Below are positions 1-7,763 of a DNA stretch of 12,875 nt, piece by piece; within the stretch, counting starts at the first letter, position 1; every line of letters begins with the position of its first letter. The translations under genes and the position numbers were made by a program. The notes beneath the pieces are model-generated. The model had not been told where the DNA came from. It did no database searches and worked only from the letters and a program-made list of their open reading frames with translations. Source of the stretch: Planctomycetota bacterium (lineage in GTDB: Bacteria > Planctomycetota > B129-G9); NCBI GenBank assembly GCA_030622295.1, contig JAUXGI010000009.1:1-12875 (forward strand). Direction: 5' to 3'.

Positions 1-951
1 CAGCAATTTGCCGTGCTGTACGCATCATGGCAAAAGGCCGTCAAGGAACTCACGGACGCCGGCAAGCCGCTTATCCTCAAGACCTTGGAAGAAATCCTCA
101 ATGTGGAAAACGCAAGGATAGCAACAACCGAGAAAGAAACGGACCTCGGGAAGATCTATAGGCAGATAAGAGAACTGGGCATCGAGATTCTGCCCATACT
201 GCTCGAAGTGGCGCAAAAGGGCGACTACACATTGCTTCCGATGGTCACGGAGTTGAGCGACAATGCGGTCCGGGCGAGGGGGGCGGTAGCCCCCAAAACC
301 ACAACAGAGAAAATGACCAGGGACTTCGCCAGGTGGTGGGAAAAGAACAAAGAGAAATATACCATCCCGTTTCCTCCCGCGGAATCTGAAAGGGAAGCAG
401 GCAGGAAATCCGTTCTCGAAGAGCGCAGCCGGTACATTGACGGCCTGTTGAAAATCGTACGCAGTGATGTAGTCAAAGGCGAGCCATATTACAGTACAAC
501 AACATCGCGAAACATTGCGGTTTACCTTCTGGGCGAATTCCGGGCCAAAGAGGCAGTGCCCGACCTCATCAGTTGGCTTGTGCCGCGGGAAGGACAAGGG
601 GAGAAGATCTCGGAGGAAGTATATCTACCCCCAGCGGGTATGGCTTTGATAGAGATCGGCTTACCGGCTGTAGAGCCGCCTCGAGCGAAGATCGAGGAAG
701 AAGGTGTGAAATCCAGGTTGGGCTACGAATGTTTGAAAACTATGTACAAGATCAAAGGCGCGGCAGAGACGCAAAGACTGCTCAAAAAGGCCGTCCAGCG
801 ACAAAAAGATACGGCGAAGAGAAAAAGACTGGAGGCTGCGCTCGAAATGCTGCCGAAACTTCCCGGAATAAAGGCAGAAGAATTTGATGACGCAGAAGAC
901 GAGCCCGAAACGCCCGCGCCTTCCGAGCCGGAAGAGAAGCCCGAGGAATAA
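1..951 (+). CDS. HEAT-repeat-like protein of unknown function, 5' end cut by the window edge
   Basis: The frame is open from the first base, so the gene probably starts outside the window; 316 residues are visible. A GTG at 13 could serve as a start, but no upstream sequence is available to judge it. The protein is helical and charged. Two stretches look like degenerate HEAT repeats: about residues 169-195 (with RNIAVYLLGEF and EAVPDLISWL) and about 212-233 (with GMALIEIGLPAV). A Trp-rich stretch with RWWEKNKEKY lies near residue 110. The last 25 or so residues are a Pro/Glu/Ala-rich acidic tail. HEAT-like arrays usually act as protein-binding scaffolds; no catalytic motif is visible and no specific function can be given. 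No signal peptide can be assessed because the N-terminus is missing. It lies 398 bases upstream of rplK, behind a repeat-filled spacer, and is unlikely to belong to the ribosomal operon. Confidence 0.72.
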   Translation, partial: QQFAVLYASWQKAVKELTDAGKPLILKTLEEILNVENARIATTEKETDLGKIYRQIRELGIEILPILLEVAQKGDYTLLPMVTELSDNAVRARGAVAPKTTTEKMTRDFARWWEKNKEKYTIPFPPAESEREAGRKSVLEERSRYIDGLLKIVRSDVVKGEPYYSTTTSRNIAVYLLGEFRAKEAVPDLISWLVPREGQGEKISEEVYLPPAGMALIEIGLPAVEPPRAKIEEEGVKSRLGYECLKTMYKIKGAAETQRLLKKAVQRQKDTAKRKRLEAALEMLPKLPGIKAEEFDDAEDEPETPAPSEPEEKPEE

Positions 952-976
952 ATTTACACTGGACGTTTTGGGACAT

Positions 977-1001
977 TGGATTTTGGATAGTGGATTTTGG
1001 A
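977..1001. repeat. TGGATTT/TGGATAG heptad patch
   Basis: Units TGGATTT (977-983), TGGATAG (984-990) and TGGATTT (991-997) run head to tail, followed by a partial TGGA. A related TGGAC stretch precedes it at 959-964. A degenerate TGGA-type pair recurs between rpoB and rpoC at 7687-7700. Confidence 0.7.
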
Positions 1002-1019
1002 CGGCGTGAGCGGCGGTTA

Positions 1020-1146
1020 AATCTGTGGATAGACCAGTCAGTAGTCAGAAGTCAGTAGTCAGAAGTCAGCAGTCAGAGGGCAGAAGTATCTGCGTAATCT
1101 GCGTAATCTGTGGATAGACCAGTCAGCAGTCAGTAGTCAGAAGTAT
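1020..1146. repeat. Duplicated composite repeat: ATCTGTGGATAGACC block plus NAGTCAG heptads
   Basis: A 22-base segment at 1020-1041 is repeated exactly at 1105-1126. Each copy leads into a run of 7-base units NAGTCAG: six units at 1035-1076 plus a degenerate one at 1077-1083, then three units at 1120-1140. Each run ends in AAGTAT. Between the two copies lies a 9-base repeat, ATCTGCGTA, at 1088-1096 and 1097-1105, with a variant at 1106-1114. The composite structure suggests block duplication, not only slippage. Confidence 0.85.
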
Positions 1147-1150
1147 TTGT

Positions 1151-1215
1151 GTTGATTCGTGTTAATTCGTGGTTTCGTCTTTTGCGTTTTTCTGTGGTCT
1201 CCGTGTTTCTGTGGT
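1151..1215. repeat. Ten-base ATTCGTGTT-type repeat and TTTCTGTGGT direct repeats
   Basis: GTTGATTCGT (1151-1160) and GTTAATTCGT (1161-1170) are tandem, followed by a degenerate third copy. The ten bases TTTCTGTGGT occur at 1189-1198 and again at 1206-1215. Confidence 0.65.
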
Positions 1216-1221
1216 TCCAGT

Positions 1222-1245
1222 TCTCTGCGTCTCTGAGTCTCTGCG
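1222..1245. repeat. TCTCTGCG octad repeat
   Basis: Three head-to-tail 8-base units: TCTCTGCG (1222-1229), TCTCTGAG (1230-1237) and TCTCTGCG (1238-1245). Confidence 0.75.
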
Positions 1246-1286
1246 GCCAAGTCGGGCGGCGGATAAAAGATAAGAAAATCCGAGAG

Positions 1287-1307
1287 CCGGTATCCGGCAT
1301 CCGGTAT
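1287..1307. repeat. CCGGYAT heptad repeat
   Basis: Three head-to-tail 7-base units: CCGGTAT (1287-1293), CCGGCAT (1294-1300) and CCGGTAT (1301-1307). This patch lies 43 bases before the rplK start codon. Confidence 0.75.
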
Positions 1308-1349
1308 CGAATAGACTGAAGAGAACTACGGCACTTTTACTGGTTTGAC

Positions 1350-1820
1350 ATGGCTAAAGAGTTAGTAATAAAAATAAAACTGCAATGCCCCGGCGGACAG
1401 GCCACCCCGGCACCGCCGGTGGGGCCGGCGCTGGGCGCCCACGGCGTGTCGCCCGGTGATTTCGTCAAAAAATTCAACGACGCCACCAGGGACCAGCAGG
1501 GCATGATAATCCCCGTGGTGGTCTCGGTATACAAGGACAGGTCCTATGACTTCATACTCAAGACCCCTCCGGCGGCCGTCCTGCTGAAGAAAGCCGCCAG
1601 CATAGCCAAGGGCTCCAGCGTGCCCAACAGGGAAAAGGTCGGCACGGTCACCCCGGGGCAGGTGCGCGAAATCGCCGAGTTGAAAATGAAGGACCTGAAC
1701 GCCGCCGACGTGGAAGGCGCCATGCAGATAGTCGCCGGCACGGCGCGCTCAATGGGCATTGAGATATCCGAGTCGGGCGCGGCGCCCCCGGAGACGGCAG
1801 CCCCGGCCGAGGAAGCGTGA
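1350..1820 (+). CDS. rplK: 50S ribosomal protein L11
   Basis: L11 binds 23S rRNA in the GTPase-associated centre at the base of the L7/L12 stalk and takes part in elongation-factor function and stringent-response sensing. The 156-residue product carries the family's N-terminal proline-rich signature, with PPVGPALG at residues 22-29; prolines 22, 23 and 26 match the E. coli thiostrepton/rRNA region in position. The C-terminal rRNA-binding domain shows [12 protein letters not shown] and the AGTARSMG segment typical of the family. L11 is usually about 141-142 residues; the extra 15 or so here form an Ala/Pro/Glu tail from about residue 141. The ATG at 1350 gives the canonical MAK start, although no Shine-Dalgarno motif precedes it. 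It is the first gene of the block. Seven of its ten isoleucine codons are ATA. Confidence 0.98.
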   Translation: MAKELVIKIKLQCPGGQATPAPPVGPALGAHGVSPGDFVKKFNDATRDQQGMIIPVVVSVYKDRSYDFILKTPPAAVLLKKAASIAKGSSVPNREKVGTVTPGQVREIAELKMKDLNAADVEGAMQIVAGTARSMGIEISESGAAPPETAAPAEEA

Positions 1821-1826
1821 CGTCGG

Positions 1827-1903
1827 GTTTCAGGTCTCAGGTTTCAAGATGTAGCGGAAGCCTTCAGACTTCCATGAAAAACCTGAAACCTGAAACCTGA
1901 AAC
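1827..1903. repeat. Inverted heptad arrays between rplK and rplA, potential 20-bp hairpin
   Basis: The left arm (1827-1846) contains TTTCAGG and TCTCAGG units. The right arm (1884-1903) contains three CCTGAAA units. They are reverse complements over 20 positions with one mismatch (C1836 against A1894). The 37-base loop holds a smaller inverted repeat, GGAAG (1856-1860) with CTTCC (1869-1873). No T-run follows, so it does not look like an intrinsic terminator. The spacer is otherwise featureless. Confidence 0.75.
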
Positions 1904-1950
1904 ATCGTATGGTTTGCTTGCACTATACTTATCCTTACAGCGATAGACAG

Positions 1951-2631
1951 ATGCCAAAACACAGCAAAAGATACACAGAACTGACCAAAAAGGTTGAGCC
2001 GAACAAGCGGTACACCATTGAGGAAGCCATTCGGCTTCTGAAAGACATGGGTACGGTCAAATTCGACGAAACGGTCGAGATAGCCATAAAACTGGGCATA
2101 GACCCCAGGCAGGCCGACCAACTGGTGCGCGGCTCCATATCCCTGCCCCACGGCATAGGCGTTACCAAAAAGGTGATAGTCTTCGCCGAGGGCGCAAAGG
2201 CCGATGAAGCCCGTGCAGCCGGCGCCGAAGAAGTCGGCGGCGCGGAACTGGCCAAGAAAATCGAAGGCGGATGGATGGACTTCGACGTCGCGGTGGCCTC
2301 TCCCGATATGATGAAGGTCGTCGGCAAACTGGGCCGGATACTCGGACCCCAGGGTAAAATGCCCTCGCCCAAGTCGGGCACCGTAACAAACGACGTCGCT
2401 ACAGCCGTCGGCGAGTTTAAGGCGGGGAAACTGGAATACCGGAACGACTCCGAGGGCAACCTGCACCTGCCGGTGGGCAAGTGCTCGTTTGAAGAGAGCA
2501 GGCTCGTCGAGAACATCGAGGCCCTCTTGGCCCATATCAAGCGTTCCAGACCGGCGGCGGCAAAGGGCATCTTCGTTCAGAAGGTCGTCGCGTCGCTTTC
2601 CATGAGCCCCGGCATACAACTGGCGGTATAA
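1951..2631 (+). CDS. rplA: 50S ribosomal protein L1
   Basis: L1 forms the mobile L1 stalk at the ribosomal E site and in many bacteria also represses translation of the L11-L1 mRNA. The 226-residue product, close to the usual 225-235, shows the family core: KRYT near the N-terminus, GILG-type sequence GRILGPQGKMPSPKSGTV around residues 130-147, YRNDSEGN and the C-terminal AAAKGIFVQKV segment. GPQGKMP replaces the more common GPRGLMP. I chose the ATG at 1951 because MPKHSKRY matches the usual L1 N-terminus; the in-frame ATG at 1909 would add 14 unrelated residues. Neither start has a visible Shine-Dalgarno motif. It lies 130 bases after rplK, behind the inverted heptad arrays. Eight of its 14 isoleucine codons are ATA. 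I did not recognise an L1-binding mRNA hairpin near either gene. Confidence 0.97.
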   Translation: MPKHSKRYTELTKKVEPNKRYTIEEAIRLLKDMGTVKFDETVEIAIKLGIDPRQADQLVRGSISLPHGIGVTKKVIVFAEGAKADEARAAGAEEVGGAELAKKIEGGWMDFDVAVASPDMMKVVGKLGRILGPQGKMPSPKSGTVTNDVATAVGEFKAGKLEYRNDSEGNLHLPVGKCSFEESRLVENIEALLAHIKRSRPAAAKGIFVQKVVASLSMSPGIQLAV

Positions 2632-2760
2632 GCCCCCACCTTGTGGGGTCTTGTACTTTTTGCGTTTTCTTTCCTCGGATACGATTCCCGAGGTGTCCCG
2701 TGGTGAAAGTACAAGAGCGGCCGAAGGCCGCTGGCGGGAACTAACCGAGAACAAGGAACG
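2632..2760 (+). promoter_or_regulatory. Structured leader before rplJ, candidate L10 autoregulatory leader
   Basis: Three predicted helices abut with no unpaired bases between them. Helix 1 is CCCCAC (2634-2639) with GTGGGG (2643-2648). Helix 2 is an 11-bp pairing of 2649-2659 with 2706-2716; inside it CCTCGG (2673-2678) pairs with CCGAGG (2688-2693). Helix 3 is GCGGCC (2717-2722) with GGCCGC (2726-2731). Helix 1 is followed by a T-rich stretch (T5 at 2657-2661) that helix 2 would sequester. A possible ribosome binding site AAGGA lies at 2753-2757, only three bases before the start codon. In E. coli and B. subtilis the mRNA just upstream of rplJ binds the L10-L7/L12 complex and represses translation; this location and degree of structure suggest the same role here. 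The helices are read by eye from the sequence. A dispersed palindromic repeat is the main alternative. Confidence 0.5.
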
Positions 2761-3438
2761 ATGTCAAAGTTACTCAAACATAAAATAGTCGACGAACTGA
2801 GGCAGCGCTACGGTGAGATGCGCGATTGCGTGCTTTTGAAGTTTGAGGGCCTGGATGTTCAGGCCGCTGACCGGTTGCGCTCCCACCTGCGCAACCTGGG
2901 TGTCAGGGTCAATGTAGTGAACAACCGGCTGACCTCCAAGGTCTTGAAGGAACTCGAGTTCTCCGTGGAAGAGGAGTTCTTCAAGGGAGCCACGGCGATT
3001 GCATGGGGCGGGGAGGACGCCGTTGCCGCGCCGAAGGCGCTCAGCGAATGGATTCGCACAAACAAGAGCGTCGCAGTGCGGTTCAAAGGCGGATACGTGG
3101 ACCGCAGGCCCCTGAATGCCGCGGAAGTCAAGGAACTGGCGGACCTGCCGCCGATGCCCGTGCTTATGGGCATTCTGCTGGGCGTGATAATCTCTCCGAT
3201 GACACAGTTCCTCAGCGTACTCGAGGCGCGCCAGCGCGAGTTTGCAGGGCTTCTGAACGCCCTCATCGAGAAGCGTGAGAAAGAAGAACCCGCGGGTGAA
3301 CCGGCTGTCGAAAGGCCGGATGAATCCGGAGGGGAGGCCGCGGCCGAGGCCGCTGGCGAATCAAAAGAGGAAGAGAAGGCCGAACCGAAGGAAGGGCCTT
3401 CGGAAAAAACCGAAGAAGAACCGTCGGGGCAATCTTAA
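2761..3438 (+). CDS. rplJ: 50S ribosomal protein L10 with long acidic C-terminal tail
   Basis: L10 anchors L7/L12 dimers to the ribosome through its C-terminal helix and binds 23S rRNA next to L11. The globular part fits the family: an N-terminal helical start (KHKIVDELRQRY), FEGLDVQAADRLRSHLR, NNRLTSKVLKE and FKGATAIAW, followed by the GGYVD strand and a predicted long helix from about residue 140 to 172 that should hold the L7/L12 sites. At 225 residues it is about 50 longer than usual. Residues 170-225 are a low-complexity tail with about 20 acidic residues in 56 and many Ala, Pro and Ser. No archaeal/eukaryotic P-stalk terminal motif is present. ATG at 2761 is the natural start, giving MSKLLKHK. 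It is followed after 73 bases by its partner rplL. Confidence 0.96.
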   Translation: MSKLLKHKIVDELRQRYGEMRDCVLLKFEGLDVQAADRLRSHLRNLGVRVNVVNNRLTSKVLKELEFSVEEEFFKGATAIAWGGEDAVAAPKALSEWIRTNKSVAVRFKGGYVDRRPLNAAEVKELADLPPMPVLMGILLGVIISPMTQFLSVLEARQREFAGLLNALIEKREKEEPAGEPAVERPDESGGEAAAEAAGESKEEEKAEPKEGPSEKTEEEPSGQS

Positions 3439-3466
3439 CGGATTAAATTCCGTTTTGCCGTATAAT
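3437..3466 (+). other. Small hairpin and TATAAT-like box between rplJ and rplL
   Basis: AACGGA (3437-3442), overlapping the rplJ stop codon, can pair with TCCGTT (3449-3454) and is followed by TTTTG. A perfect TATAAT lies at 3461-3466, but no matching -35 element is found at 16 to 18 bases upstream. Either could modulate the rplJ/rplL ratio; both could be chance. Confidence 0.25.
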
Positions 3467-3499
3467 TATTCACTGAGAAACTAAGAGACTTTATTGTTC

Positions 3500-3505
3500 A
3501 AGGAG
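3500..3505 (+). promoter_or_regulatory. Ribosome binding site that fixes the rplL start
   Basis: AAGGAG sits six bases before the GTG at 3512. It lies inside the longer TTG-initiated reading frame, which argues that GTG 3512 is the real start and not TTG 3494. Confidence 0.85.
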
Positions 3506-3511
3506 CACGTC

Positions 3512-3904
3512 GTGGAAGACAAACAGCATTCGGAGAAAGTAACGCAGATACTGGACACCCTTGACGGGATGACTCTGCTCGAGGTCAAGGAACTCGTGGA
3601 CGGGTTCAAGGACAAGTTCGGCGTGGAGGCGCTTTCGCCCATGGCGGGCATGATGCCCATGATGCCGGGTGCGGGTGCGGAAGAAGAAAAGCCCAGCACC
3701 GTGAGCGTCATCCTGAAGGCGGCGGGCGATAAAAAAATCCAGGTCATCAAGACTGTCCGCGAGGTTACCTCGCTGGGACTGAAAGAGGCCAAGGTACTTG
3801 TAGACGCCGCACCAAAGGCCATCAAGGAAGGAATCAGCCCGGAGGAAGCCGAGAAACTGAAGGAGAAATTCGAGGCCGCAGGCGCGGAGATTGAGATAAA
3901 GTAA
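3512..3904 (+). CDS. rplL: 50S ribosomal protein L7/L12
   Basis: L7/L12 is the multicopy stalk protein that recruits and stimulates translational GTPases. The 130-residue product has the standard three parts: an N-terminal dimerisation domain (about residues 8-38, with [14 protein letters not shown] [10 protein letters not shown]), a flexible hinge (about 40-61) and the C-terminal factor-binding domain (about 62-130, with [11 protein letters not shown] and [10 protein letters not shown]). The hinge is unusually rich in methionine and proline ([10 protein letters not shown]), where many bacteria have mostly alanine and glycine. The start is a GTG, chosen because AAGGAG lies six bases upstream and the dimerisation domain begins at the expected distance. 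It lies between rplJ and rpoB, the usual order. The 79-base spacer to rpoB has no strong terminator. Confidence 0.97.
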   Translation: MEDKQHSEKVTQILDTLDGMTLLEVKELVDGFKDKFGVEALSPMAGMMPMMPGAGAEEEKPSTVSVILKAAGDKKIQVIKTVREVTSLGLKEAKVLVDAAPKAIKEGISPEEAEKLKEKFEAAGAEIEIK

Positions 3905-3970
3905 TTTGCGCTCCCTCTCACACGCCTCAAGGGGCGGCCGGGCGGGCTCATTTCCTCAACGTCAAAACGC

Positions 3971-3977
3971 AGGGAGG
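3971..3977 (+). promoter_or_regulatory. Strong ribosome binding site for rpoB
   Basis: AGGGAGG sits six bases before the ATG at 3984. This sets the rpoB start and rules out the TTG at 3906, which would add 26 residues with no family resemblance. Confidence 0.9.
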
Positions 3978-3983
3978 CTACCA

Positions 3984-7649
<3,666 letters not shown>

Positions 7650-7763
7650 GGCATTTCCCGGCGAGACAACAGGACGCTGGATCAGATGGACGTTGGATGG
7701 GAAAAGGGATGAGAATGCACGTGAAGCCGTTACCCATACTTAACACCCTGTGAGGTGATACAG
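7650..7763. other. rpoB-rpoC spacer with degenerate TGGA-type repeats
   Basis: The spacer contains GGACGCTGGA (7672-7681), TGGACGT (7687-7693) and TGGATGG (7694-7700), which resemble the TGGATTT family at 959-1001. No terminator hairpin with a T-run is visible, so read-through from rpoB into rpoC is expected. Confidence 0.5.
7752..7757 (+). promoter_or_regulatory. Ribosome binding site for rpoC
   Basis: GAGGTG lies six bases before the ATG at 7764. The alternative GTG at 7755 is part of this motif, so ATG 7764 is the better start. Confidence 0.85.

Larger units (their letters stand above)
952..1349. other. Gene-free spacer upstream of rplK, dominated by short tandem repeats
   Basis: I find no credible gene, RNA gene or terminator here. 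Most of the spacer consists of successive patches of unrelated short repeats with periods of 7, 9, 10 and 8 bases, listed separately below. The promoter of the rplK operon should lie here or further upstream, but I cannot identify a convincing -35/-10 pair. The A-rich stretch at about 1262-1279 is the most AT-rich part and is a candidate location only. No Shine-Dalgarno motif sits just before the rplK ATG at 1350; a purine stretch at 1318-1325 is too far away. Confidence 0.8.

Noticed and set aside
279..294. GGGGGC/GCCCCC hairpin as a terminator
   Set aside because: It lies inside the coding frame of the HEAT-like gene and has no T-run on the + strand.
1035..1140. NAGTCAG repeats as a CRISPR array
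   Set aside because: The units are 7 bases and contiguous, with no unique spacers of CRISPR length and no cas genes nearby.
1345..1374. Consensus-like TTGACA at 1345-1350 followed by an A/T-rich stretch, as a promoter
   Set aside because: It overlaps the rplK start codon, the best -10 spacing is off, and a transcript from it would start inside the gene.
1909..1950. Upstream in-frame ATG extending L1 by 14 residues
   Set aside because: The added residues (MVCLHYTYPYSDRQ) do not resemble L1, and MPKHSKRY at 1951 matches the family start.
1864..2754. 296-codon minus-strand open frame across rplA and its leader
   Set aside because: It is antisense to the conserved L1 gene and runs through repeat and leader sequence; the translation shows no domain.
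3275..3484. 69-codon basic frame over the 3' end of rplJ
   Set aside because: It is the shifted frame of the Glu/Lys-rich L10 tail; its basic composition is a by-product of GAA/AAG-rich codons.
3906..3983. TTG start extending RpoB by 26 residues
   Set aside because: The strong AGGGAGG before ATG 3984 and the family N-terminus support the shorter form.
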